Shown piece after piece: positions 9,168 to 16,399 of a stretch of DNA of 47,217 nt. Made by a program: the position numbers and the translations under genes. The notes beneath the pieces were generated by a model. That model made no database searches and was not told the DNA's origin. It saw only the letters and a list, made by a program, of their open reading frames with translations. Origin of the DNA: Prevotellaceae bacterium. Lineage in GTDB: Bacteria; Bacteroidota; Bacteroidia; Bacteroidales; Bacteroidaceae. The DNA lies in the NCBI GenBank assembly GCA_029226205.1, contig JAQXXT010000108.1:1-47217 (forward strand), written 5' to 3'. How positions within the stretch are numbered: position 1 is the first letter of the stretch; each line of letters opens with the position of its first letter.

Positions 9168-10163
9168 ATGAAGTCAAAACGGATATTTCATATCATCTTC
9201 CACAACCGGATACTACTCACCGCCGTATCCATCCTCTGCGTCATCATCCTCGCCATCATCGTGGGACTGTGCATTCCGCAGCATAAGCCAACGATCGAGG
9301 GACAGCTGGAGTCGACAGACTACCGCGTGTCGACGAAAGTACCCAGTCGTGTCGTCAAACTCCTCGTCAGTGAGGGCGACTATGTCCACGCCGGAGACAC
9401 CCTCGCCATCCTCTCCGCACCCGAGGTGAATGCCATGGAACAGGAGACGCAGTCACGGGAGAAGGCGGCGGGAGCCGGTGAGGACCTCGTCAAGGCCGGC
9501 AGCCGGAAGGAAGCAGTCTCTTCCGCCTATTATCTCTGGCAACAGGCCATCGCTGCCCGTGACATCAGTCTGAAGACCTACCGGCGCATGAGCAACCTCT
9601 ATGAGCAAGGCGTCGTCTCCGAGCAGAAACGGGACGAGGCAAAGTCCAAATATGAGGCTGCCGTCGCTGCCGCACAGGCTATGGAAGAACAATATAATAT
9701 GTCACGCAACGGCTCCAGAAATGAAGAGAAGGTCGCCTCGGAGGCTGTCACGGAGGCTGCCGGAGCAAAGGTAAAAGAGGTAAGGAGCCTGCTCAACGAG
9801 ACCGTGCTGACAGCACCTCAGAGCGGATGGATCACGGAGATATTCGTCGAGGTCGGCGAGTTCGTCGGTACCGGTGCCCCCGTGATGAATGTGGAGACCA
9901 ACGACTACTGGTTCTCGTTCTTCGTCACCGAGGATAAGCTGCGGGGTATCGACTATCACGACCATGTGCGCATCTACCGACCGGCGACGGGGGATACCGT
10001 CTCCGCCTATGTGACACGTATCAACAATGCCGGTGACTTCGCGGCATGGAAGGCCACACGAGCGCTCAACGACATCGACCTGAAACTCTTTGAGGTAAGG
10101 ATGCGTGCCGACCATCCTCTGAAATCTCCCCATGGCGGTGAGTCTGCCGTATGGGTGAAATAA
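9168..10163 (+). CDS. HlyD/EmrA-type membrane fusion protein
   Basis: Periplasmic adaptor of a tripartite export system, linking an inner membrane transporter to an outer membrane channel. A short basic N-terminus precedes one transmembrane helix (LLTAVSILCVIILAIIVGLC). The first biotinyl-lipoyl half is about RVSTKVPSRVVKLLVSEGDY, followed by a long coiled coil (QETQSREKAAGAG to NEEKVASEAV) and the second lipoyl half with LTAPQSGWITEIFVEVGEF. The frame opens at ATG 9108, but I prefer ATG 9168 because a weak -7-like GAACTTTG at 9118-9125 lies between them and the MKSKRIF start suits the topology. The transporter partner is not intact here: the next gene is a permease fragment. Confidence 0.85.
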   Translation: MKSKRIFHIIFHNRILLTAVSILCVIILAIIVGLCIPQHKPTIEGQLESTDYRVSTKVPSRVVKLLVSEGDYVHAGDTLAILSAPEVNAMEQETQSREKAAGAGEDLVKAGSRKEAVSSAYYLWQQAIAARDISLKTYRRMSNLYEQGVVSEQKRDEAKSKYEAAVAAAQAMEEQYNMSRNGSRNEEKVASEAVTEAAGAKVKEVRSLLNETVLTAPQSGWITEIFVEVGEFVGTGAPVMNVETNDYWFSFFVTEDKLRGIDYHDHVRIYRPATGDTVSAYVTRINNAGDFAAWKATRALNDIDLKLFEVRMRADHPLKSPHGGESAVWVK

Positions 10164-10200
10164 CACCCCTCCTGAGTATGGACGAAAAAACGCTACAACA

Positions 10201-10515
10201 ATGAAAATGAACAAACTCAATATCCTCCGTTGCCGGTTTATCAGTATCAACCGAAGAGAGATCCGACAGTTTTCCCGCCGTCCCTTGTTCCTCTTCAGCA
10301 TGATCATCGCACCTCTGTTGTGCATCTTCTTCTTTACCACGATGATGTACAAGGGACTGCCCACCCGTCTGCCGGCAGCCATCGTCGATGAGGACCAGAC
10401 TCATGTCACGCGTATCGTATGGCGACTGCTCAATGGCTTCGAGGAGACGGATATCAAATATATCTATCATAACTTCCACGAAGCCCGCAAAGCCATGCAG
10501 GAAGGAGCAATCTGA
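10201..10515 (+). pseudogene. ABC-2 type permease, N-terminal fragment
   Basis: The first 104 residues look like the start of an ABC-2/YhgE-type export permease: a basic N-terminus (FISINRREIRQFSRRP), a transmembrane helix (FLFSMIIAPLLCIFFFTTMM), then a periplasmic stretch (LPAAIVDEDQTHVTRIVWRL). Such permeases are usually 370-430 residues. The frame ends at TGA 10513-10515, exactly where homology to an HlyD coiled coil begins in another frame. This is consistent with a deletion that joined the 5' end of a permease gene to the interior of a second hlyD gene. The product lacks its remaining transmembrane helices and cannot be a working exporter. Confidence 0.8.
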
Positions 10516-11201
10516 CCAACAACGGCTCACGGGAAGAACAGGTAAGGAAAGCCGGCAATGGTGTCCGAATGGCTCAGGCTACACTGGATATCGCCTCAAA
10601 AACCTACCGACGCTATCAGAAACTGGCCGACGAGGGTGTCATCAGCACACAGAAACTCGACGAGGCCCGCTCGGCCTATGAGATGGCGCTGGCATAACGG
10701 AATATCGCACAGAAACAATGGGAGATACTCCAGTCGGGAGCCCGCAAGGAAGAGAAGGCGGCAGCAGCAGCCAACACGAGGGCAGCCGCTCATGGTTTCG
10801 AAGTCGTCCGCTCCCTGCTGCGGGAGTCCGTACAGCGCGCTACGGTCGAGGGTGAGGTGGAGAAAATCTTTGCCCACAAGGGAGAACTCGTGACAAAAGG
10901 TACACCGATGATGTCCATGACCCTGCGGAATGACCAATGGGCCTCCTTCCTTATCCATAAAGACCAACTGCACGACATCCATATTGGTCAACTCATCCGG
11001 GTCTATTCCCCGTCACTCAACCGGTACTTTCCCATGCGTGTGTTCTTCGTGAGGATAAAAGGTGAGATGAACGACCGTTAGACCACCAGTGCCACCGATC
11101 CCGTCACGTTCGAAGTCCGTGCCCGTCCCCTCTCTACTTCTTCTCCTCTCCGCCCCGGCATGTCCGTGGAGATTCGTCCATCAAAATCACGTCAAAATTA
11201 A
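10512..11201 (+). pseudogene. Second HlyD-type adaptor, 5'-truncated and with two stops
   Basis: Reading from 10512 gives one continuous HlyD-like frame to TAA 11199-11201, interrupted by TAA 10695-10697 and TAG 11079-11081. It begins in the coiled coil (LTNNGSREEQVRKAGN), passes through ASKTYRRYQKLADEGVISTQ and RSLLRESVQRATVEGEVEKI, and ends RPGMSVEIRPSKSRQN. The central part aligns by eye with the intact neighbour (TYRRMSNLYEQGVVSEQK and VRSLLNETVLTAP). The first stop replaces what is probably Gln (context EMALA-stop-RNIAQKQ), a one-base CAA to TAA change. N-terminus, membrane helix and first lipoyl half are missing. A decayed paralogue. Confidence 0.85.
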
Positions 11202-11219
11202 CCTGAATATAAAGCATAC

Positions 11220-11258
11220 AAAATCGCGAACCACCCAAAAGCAGTGATTTGCGATTTT
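11220..11258 (-). terminator. Terminator downstream of tRNA-Val
   Basis: AAATCGCGAACCAC at the left pairs with GTGATTTGCGATTT at the right around a CCAAAAGCA loop, with two imperfect pairs. On the minus strand it lies about 20 nt after the tRNA and ends in a T-rich stretch. It may also stop the hlyD pseudogene transcript from the other side. Confidence 0.7.
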
Positions 11259-11275
11259 ATTCTTTAAAGAGGGAG

Positions 11276-11350
11276 TAGAGACAATGGGACTCGAACCCAT
11301 GACCTCTGCAATGTGACTGCAGCGCTCTAAACCAGCTGGGCTATGCCTCT
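11276..11350 (-). tRNA. tRNA-Val (anticodon CAC)
   Basis: On the minus strand the acceptor stem AGAGGCA pairs with TGTCTCT, the D arm is GCCC...GAGC (one mismatch), the anticodon arm is CTGCA-GTCACAT-TGCAG with U33 and anticodon CAC, and the T arm is ATGGG-TTCGAGT-CCCAT. The discriminator base is A, as expected for valine. CCA is not encoded, which is normal in this phylum. It reads GUG codons. Confidence 0.93.
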
Positions 11351-11429
11351 ATGTTTTGAAATGCGAATGCAAAAGTACGGCAAATATTCGGAATATCCAA
11401 ATTATTTCCCGTATTTTTTTCTTTTCCTT

Positions 11430-11632
11430 CGTAGGGTGCGGCCCTTGTGGCTCGTCTCCCTCCGTAGGGTGCGGCCCTTGTGGCCGTCCTAACCAGGAAT
11501 CGTGGCGTTAGGGCGCCCACAAGGGGTGCCCCTACGGTGGCAGGTATTTCCACTCGTAGGGTGCGGCCCTTGTGGCCGTCCTAACCAGGAATCGTGGCGT
11601 TAGGGCGCCCACAAGGGGTGCCCCTACGGTGA
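11430..11632. repeat. CGTAGGG-family array between tRNA and acetyltransferase gene
   Basis: Forward A modules, including a truncated one (CTTGTGGCTCGTC), alternate with reverse B modules through the linker AACCAGGAATCGTGGCG. The last module stops about 8 bp beyond the acetyltransferase stop codon. Confidence 0.9.
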
Positions 11633-11636
11633 AAGA

Positions 11637-12275
11637 TCACAAATAGCTCTGGATCTTCTCCATCAGTGTGGAGAGGTTCCCGCCATCGACGAAGGAATGA
11701 TCCACATAGACGGCAATGGGCATGACGAGACGGTCACCACGACGCACGACCTTGCCGACATTCATCAGCGGCCAGTCGCTGCCCAATCCGGGCTTATGAA
11801 ACGTATAGGTCATACTCGTGAAATACAACCGTGGCGTGACGGAGATATTCACTACGCCCGTCTGTCCCGACTCAATGAGCTCTCGGTTGACACCGTAAGG
11901 ATCTCCGTCCTCGGGGATATTGCTCTTGATCTCCATCACCTTATCGTAAAAGGCTTTATAGTCTTGGATATACGGAATCAATACGGTATAGAACGTCTTT
12001 CCGGGAACGGCGAGGGGGACCGTGGCGCCCACCTCGTCATACCAGCAGACGCCATCGCCATCAGGCCGATAGCCGAACTCCCGGATCTCATTGACAGCCC
12101 GGAGGATGGCATAGAGATAGCGGATGAAAAAACTCTCATGACGCCGCTTGGCCTCGGCAAAAGCCTCCGTGACATCCAACTCTGAGGTGATACTATACCA
12201 GCTGTTGGCAAAATCATGCATGAACCGCCAGTTATCCCGTCGGTCCCAATGTTCGATATCTACAGGATGTTTCAT
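11637..12275 (-). CDS. CAT-like acetyltransferase
   Basis: Homologous to type A chloramphenicol acetyltransferases, trimeric cytoplasmic enzymes using acetyl-CoA. The N-terminus DIEHWDRRDNWRFMHDF resembles the family opening (WxRKEHFxxF), and the active-site loop near the C-terminus is YVDHSFVDGGNLSTL. The catalytic His and the structural Asp four residues later are kept, while the first His of the usual HHxxxDG motif is Asp. Length 212 residues, typical. ATG at 12275 lies 21 nt after a TATTTTTG promoter element (12297-12304, minus); the frame upstream of it is not family-like and contains repeat peptide. Divergent CAT-like proteins are common in Bacteroidetes, and drug resistance cannot be asserted. 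Confidence 0.85.
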   Translation of the reverse strand: MKHPVDIEHWDRRDNWRFMHDFANSWYSITSELDVTEAFAEAKRRHESFFIRYLYAILRAVNEIREFGYRPDGDGVCWYDEVGATVPLAVPGKTFYTVLIPYIQDYKAFYDKVMEIKSNIPEDGDPYGVNRELIESGQTGVVNISVTPRLYFTSMTYTFHKPGLGSDWPLMNVGKVVRRGDRLVMPIAVYVDHSFVDGGNLSTLMEKIQSYL

Positions 12276-12296
12276 AATTTCTTGCTTATTCTGTTG

Positions 12297-12304
12297 CAAA
12301 AATA
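12297..12304 (-). promoter_or_regulatory. -7 element of the CAT-like gene
   Basis: On the minus strand TATTTTTG matches TAnnTTTG, 21 nt ahead of the start codon at 12275. It supports that start over upstream in-frame ATGs. Confidence 0.55.
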
Positions 12305-12443
12305 AAGAAAAGAAACGAGACCGGCAAATATCTCCAAATAAATTCAACAGAAACGCTCCGGCATCAAGAGTCCCGTCTTCCACAAGGAACAGATGCCTGA
12401 CGTGGAACAGAACGAACTGAAAGGGTGGGAATAAGCTATCCAC

Positions 12444-12516
12444 TAGTAGGGGCCGTCCCTTGTGGTGGCCATCGTAGGGGCCGTCCCTTGTGGCGGCCCG
12501 ATGCCGGCACGGCATT
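12444..12516. repeat. GGGGCCGTCCC-type repeat pair (type C)
   Basis: Two forward copies of TAGGGGCCGTCCCTTGTGG, each continuing TGGCC or CGGCCC, joined by ATCG. The same type occurs at 41645-41737 and inside a coding region at 32431-32600. A GCCGGCACGGCATTCC palindrome-like tail follows. Confidence 0.8.
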
Positions 12517-12525
12517 CCCAAAAAT

Positions 12526-12655
12526 AAAAAGAACCGGCAGACAAACTGAATTACGCTAGTTCAGTGCCTGCCGGGTTGGTCATAAAAAAAACTACTATTT
12601 GAAGTTGGACTTTTCTCTCTATTCTTTCTGTTTGATTACCTACTAAGTTTTTTAC
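12526..12655 (-). ncRNA. Candidate small RNA A (own promoter and terminator)
   Basis: On the minus strand a -7 element TATTTTTG (12661-12668), with TTG 18 nt upstream of it, is followed by about 130 nt without a convincing ORF. This ends in a strong hairpin: CCGGCAG at 12534-12540 pairs with CTGCCGG at 12568-12574, with further pairing of ACTGAA/TTCAGT inside, then TTCTTTTTATTTTT. The architecture is that of an independently transcribed small RNA. Three further units with the same layout lie at 33013, 41745 and 41907. No known RNA family is recognised. Confidence 0.5.
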
Positions 12656-12792
12656 ACTTGCAAAAATACAACTTTTTCGGTCTTCCCAAACAATTCTTTC
12701 AGCGAAACCGCCATTTTATTCAGTGAATAACGAAAGCATTAGGTCTATGACCTTGCTTTCACCATTGTCTATTATCCATTATCTATTATCCA

Positions 12793-13965
12793 TTATCCAT
12801 TATTTCCCCACATAATTTTATTTTGTATTCCCCCATCGCAGGGCAGGCTGAGCTTTACGGTATAGACCTCCTTGCCATCTTCTATCGTGAGCGTGTAATC
12901 GGAGCCATAGATCAGGTCCAGCCGGCGACGGACATTCTTCAGACCGACGCCACCCTCAGAGGGTACTTCCGTCCCCCCTCTCGACGGCTCCCGCTTACTG
13001 TTCATGCAATAAAAGAGCAACCGGCCATCCTCAATATCCATGGAGATCGTGATGAAACTCCCATGGCGACTGCTCACGCCATGCTTGAAGGAGTTCTCCA
13101 CGAAGGTGACAAAGAGCAATGGCGGAATAAGGATATCGGGCATATTCTCCGGGATGTCCATCGTCACGGTGAGCCGCTCGTCATAGCGCAGCCGCATGAG
13201 TCTGACATAGTTGCGCAGAAACGTGATCTCCTTCTGCAATGGTACCTGCGCCTTGTCACCCTCATAAAGGATGAAACGCATCATCACACTGAGCTCCCGC
13301 AGTGCCGCCTTCGCCGCCTCGGGGTCCATATCCACGAGAACCTGGATATTATTCAGCGTGTTCATGAAGAAATGGGGATTGATCTGGTATTTCAGATACT
13401 CCAGCTGTTGTTCCAGACGTGTCTTCTCCAACTGCAGGATACTCGCACGGTCCCGCTCATTCTTAAAATAGAGTTTTACGCCGAGATTCAGTCCGAGCAG
13501 TCCCAGAAGCAACAACGAGTTGACGATAGGCTCGGGACCGAGAGGGGTATGGAGGGGATTTTGATGATCCCTTGGTGGCGGCATGAACTGTCCATGAACC
13601 GGAGGATTAGGGCCATCTGGTCCCAGACCATGAGGGTGATCACCCTGGTCTCCCACACACTGGATAAAAACGAAGGCTGAGAAGAGGATAAGCATGGATA
13701 ACAGGTACTGTCCGTGCTTCTCCCGATAGATCAGCATTGGGGCGAGGACAAGGTCATGGAAGATAAAGATGACGAGATAAAATGCCATCGCCATCCATAC
13801 CGGGAATATTTCACCCCAGCGGAAGACGTAAGTCCTGTCTACCGTAGAACGGAAATAAAAACTGACGACGGGGATCAGGAAAAACGCCGTCCAGAGACCG
13901 ACATAGATAAGGGTCTCCCTGGACGGTTTCCGTTTGATCATACGAAGTAAATTGATTGTTCCCAT
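12793..13965 (-). CDS. LytS/YehU-type sensor histidine kinase
   Basis: A membrane sensor kinase of 390 residues. The N-terminal half holds about four hydrophobic helices (LIYVGLWTAFFLIPVVSFYF; MAMAFYLVIFIFHDLVL; YLLSMLILFSAFVFIQCV; SLLLLGLLGLNLGVKL) with a Pro/His-rich periplasmic loop (HPHGLGPDGPNPPVHG). The His_kinase domain has the phospho-acceptor H198 in YQINPHFFMNTLNN, then the ATPase N-box FVENSFKHG and G-box GGVGLKNVRRRLDLIYG. A TATCTTTG promoter element is at 13994-14001. These kinases normally pair with a LytTR response regulator encoded next door, but none is present here, so the partner must be elsewhere. Confidence 0.9.
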   Translation of the reverse strand: MGTINLLRMIKRKPSRETLIYVGLWTAFFLIPVVSFYFRSTVDRTYVFRWGEIFPVWMAMAFYLVIFIFHDLVLAPMLIYREKHGQYLLSMLILFSAFVFIQCVGDQGDHPHGLGPDGPNPPVHGQFMPPPRDHQNPLHTPLGPEPIVNSLLLLGLLGLNLGVKLYFKNERDRASILQLEKTRLEQQLEYLKYQINPHFFMNTLNNIQVLVDMDPEAAKAALRELSVMMRFILYEGDKAQVPLQKEITFLRNYVRLMRLRYDERLTVTMDIPENMPDILIPPLLFVTFVENSFKHGVSSRHGSFITISMDIEDGRLLFYCMNSKREPSRGGTEVPSEGGVGLKNVRRRLDLIYGSDYTLTIEDGKEVYTVKLSLPCDGGIQNKIMWGNNG

Positions 13966-13993
13966 CAGTTTTCAAATATATTCTTTTGGAATA

Positions 13994-14001
13994 CAAAGAT
14001 A
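13994..14001 (-). promoter_or_regulatory. -7 element of the sensor kinase gene
   Basis: TATCTTTG on the minus strand, 28 nt before the start at 13965, matches TAnnTTTG. Confidence 0.5.
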
Positions 14002-14074
14002 GGAACAATCTGTGATAATAAAGAATTCTTTCAACAAAAAGTTGGAATTATTCAGTGAAATAATATGGGATCCA

Positions 14075-14152
14075 TCGTAGGGGCACCCCTTGTGGGCGCC
14101 CTAACGCCACGATTCCCGGTTAGGACGGCCACAAGGGCCGCACCCTACGATG
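14075..14152. repeat. CGTAGGG-family pair (forward B, reverse A)
   Basis: GTAGGGGCACCCCTTGTGGG and a reverse A module joined by AACGCCACGATTCCCGG. The pair forms a near-complete inverted repeat of about 75 bp and lies 6 bp beyond the eutC stop. Confidence 0.88.
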
Positions 14153-14157
14153 GAAGG

Positions 14158-14982
14158 TTACTTCTCCAATCCATAGAACTTCTCCCTAAGTGGTGCCAGC
14201 CGACCATATTTCGCAGGATCATCACTCTCATCTTTCAGGGCCGTACCACTCTGACGGAGATGGAAAGCAGCCTCAATGAGCCAGGCAAGCTTGAAGGCGG
14301 CGGCATCATAGCCCAGTCCCTCGGGACGGATATTTGAGATACAGTTGCGTTCACTCTCCATCCTTCCGAAATAGGGCTTGTAAGTCATATAAACGCTCAG
14401 ACTGTCGGGTGAGGAAAGGCCCGGACGCTCCCCAATGAGTTGGGCCACGAGACCGGCATTCATAATCCCTGCGATATCATCGGCCAAGGCGACACGACTT
14501 TCATGGGCCAGAACGACGGGACCTACGGTAAGGCCGAGGGCACGGAGATAAGGCAGCAGACGGGCCACGAGGGGCACTGCCTGACGGTGTACGGCCTTCG
14601 ACGAGAGGCCGTCGGCGATGACGAGGAGCACGTCACAGCCCGGATAATGCATGGCTTTCAGACGGGCCCGGCTCTCATCGTTCAACCGTCTGCCAAGGTC
14701 CGGGCGACGGATGAAGGTAGCACGGTCCACAGCCTTGCTCGCCACCTCCAGCGTCTGCAGCCCGAGCTTATGGATCCCCTCGGCGACCTTACGGGCATCG
14801 AAAGGCATCTGAATAGAGTCCCTCGCACGGGCATGGGCCAGACGGAACTGCAGATAGTCATTGGTGAGGACACTGCTGCCGGTACGTCCCAAGGCAATAC
14901 GGGCATCGGTGAACTGGCGGAGCGACCGCCAGCAGTCTTTCTCCTCCAGATGATTTGGTCTTATACTGATTGATGCTTCCAT
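14158..14982 (-). CDS. eutC: Ethanolamine ammonia-lyase, small subunit
   Basis: With EutB it forms the adenosylcobalamin-dependent lyase that splits ethanolamine into acetaldehyde and ammonia. Diagnostic stretches are FTDARIALGRTGSSVLTNDY, FRLAHARARDSIQMPF, DVLLVIADGLSSKAVHRQ and VLAHESRVALADDIAG. Length 274 residues, within the normal 270-295. It starts 4 nt after eutB ends, so translation is probably coupled. No carboxysome-like shell or aldehyde dehydrogenase gene is adjacent. Confidence 0.95.
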   Translation of the reverse strand: MEASISIRPNHLEEKDCWRSLRQFTDARIALGRTGSSVLTNDYLQFRLAHARARDSIQMPFDARKVAEGIHKLGLQTLEVASKAVDRATFIRRPDLGRRLNDESRARLKAMHYPGCDVLLVIADGLSSKAVHRQAVPLVARLLPYLRALGLTVGPVVLAHESRVALADDIAGIMNAGLVAQLIGERPGLSSPDSLSVYMTYKPYFGRMESERNCISNIRPEGLGYDAAAFKLAWLIEAAFHLRQSGTALKDESDDPAKYGRLAPLREKFYGLEK

Positions 14983-14986
14983 ATAT

Positions 14987-16360
14987 TTATCCTACTAATT
15001 TCATCAGTGCATGCGTCGGCTTAGCCTGGAGGATACGACCCTCGGCATTGAAGAGGTGCATCTTCTCCAGCCAGCGCTCAAACTCCGGTGCCGGCCGCTT
15101 GCCAAGCATCTTCCGCGTGGCGATGATATCATGGAAACTCGTACTCTGATAACCGAGCATGATATCATCGGCACCGGGGATTCCCATCACATAGTTGACG
15201 CCGGCAACACCGAGCAACAGCAACAAGTTATCCATATCATCCTGATCAGCCTCGGCATGATTCGTATAACAGATATCGCATCCCATGGGCACACCCATGA
15301 GTTTGCCGCAGAAATGATCCTCCAGTCCGGCACGCGTGATCTGCTTACCATCGTAGAGATACTCTGGTCCGATGAATCCGACAACAGTATTGACCAGCAA
15401 CGGATGATAACGACGGGCAACGGCATAACAACGGCACTCACAGGTCTGCTCGTCAACACCGAAGTTGGCATCCGACGACAGCGCCGAGCCCTGTCCCGTC
15501 TCGAAATACATGCAGTTGTCACCGATCGTACCACGGTGGAGACTGCGGATGGCATCATAGCCCTCATCAAGGAGCTTGAGGTTGATACCGAAACCGGCAT
15601 TGGCCTTCTCTGTTCCGGCGATACTCTGGAAGAGGAGGTCCAACGGAGCACCACGCTCAATCATCTCTATTCCCGTGGTGATATGACTGAGCACGCAACT
15701 CTGGGTCGGGATCTCATAATTCGTGATGACGGCATCAAGCATCTTCTCCAGATTGATGAGTAACGGCAGAGAGTCACTGGCAGGGTTGATACCGATGACG
15801 GCATCACCACAACCGTACATCAGTCCGTCGATGATACTCGCGGCAATACCTTTCAGATCATCGGTAGGACTGTTCGGCTGCAACCGGGACGCCATAGTAC
15901 CCTGCAGGCCGATGGTGTTACGGAACTTTGTCACGACGTGACATTTCTGCGCCGCCAGCACGAGGTCCTGGTTACGCATGAGCTTTGAGACGGCGGCAGC
16001 CATCTCCGGCGTGATGCCCGGGGCGACCTCCGTGAGCATCTCCGTAGTGGTATGGTCATTGAGAATCCAGTTGCGGAACTCCCCGACCGTCAGACCGCTG
16101 ATGGGCGCGAAGGCCCCGGTATCATGGGTGTCGAAGATCATCCGTGTCACCTCATCCTTGTCATAATCGATGAGCGGCTCTTCGAGGAACCGTCTCAACG
16201 GCACGTCAGCCAGGCACATCTGCGCCGCGACATGCTCTTCCATACTCTTGGCGGCTATTCCCGCCAACTGGTCCCCTGACCTGAGGGGCGTGGCCTTAGC
16301 CATGAGCATCTTCAGATCGGGGAACGCAAAAGTGTTGTGATCTAACGTGATCTTATACAT
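14987..16360 (-). CDS. eutB: Ethanolamine ammonia-lyase, large subunit
   Basis: Catalytic TIM-barrel subunit of the B12-dependent lyase. Recognisable segments include TGAFAPISGLTVGEFRNWIL, GLQGTMASRLQPNSPTDDLK, DAVIGINPASDSL, PTQSCVLSHITTGIEMIERG, FGINLKLLDEGYDAI, MYFETGQGSALSSDANFG and MGCDICYTNHAEADQDDMD. Length 457 residues, matching the family (about 453). It lies between the permease (39 nt gap) and eutC (4 nt gap). The arrangement permease-eutB-eutC is the minimal ethanolamine-use cluster. The reaction requires the EutA-type reactivator or a substitute, and none is encoded here. Confidence 0.96.
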   Translation of the reverse strand: MYKITLDHNTFAFPDLKMLMAKATPLRSGDQLAGIAAKSMEEHVAAQMCLADVPLRRFLEEPLIDYDKDEVTRMIFDTHDTGAFAPISGLTVGEFRNWILNDHTTTEMLTEVAPGITPEMAAAVSKLMRNQDLVLAAQKCHVVTKFRNTIGLQGTMASRLQPNSPTDDLKGIAASIIDGLMYGCGDAVIGINPASDSLPLLINLEKMLDAVITNYEIPTQSCVLSHITTGIEMIERGAPLDLLFQSIAGTEKANAGFGINLKLLDEGYDAIRSLHRGTIGDNCMYFETGQGSALSSDANFGVDEQTCECRCYAVARRYHPLLVNTVVGFIGPEYLYDGKQITRAGLEDHFCGKLMGVPMGCDICYTNHAEADQDDMDNLLLLLGVAGVNYVMGIPGADDIMLGYQSTSFHDIIATRKMLGKRPAPEFERWLEKMHLFNAEGRILQAKPTHALMKLVG

Positions 16361-16399
16361 AGGCAGAAATGAATTTCGTTTCTTATAGCAGTTTATGCC

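Noticed and set aside
11637..12275. Chloramphenicol resistance gene
   Set aside because: The fold and catalytic His are present, but the HHxxxDG motif is altered and many CAT-like proteins do not confer resistance. Called only CAT-like.
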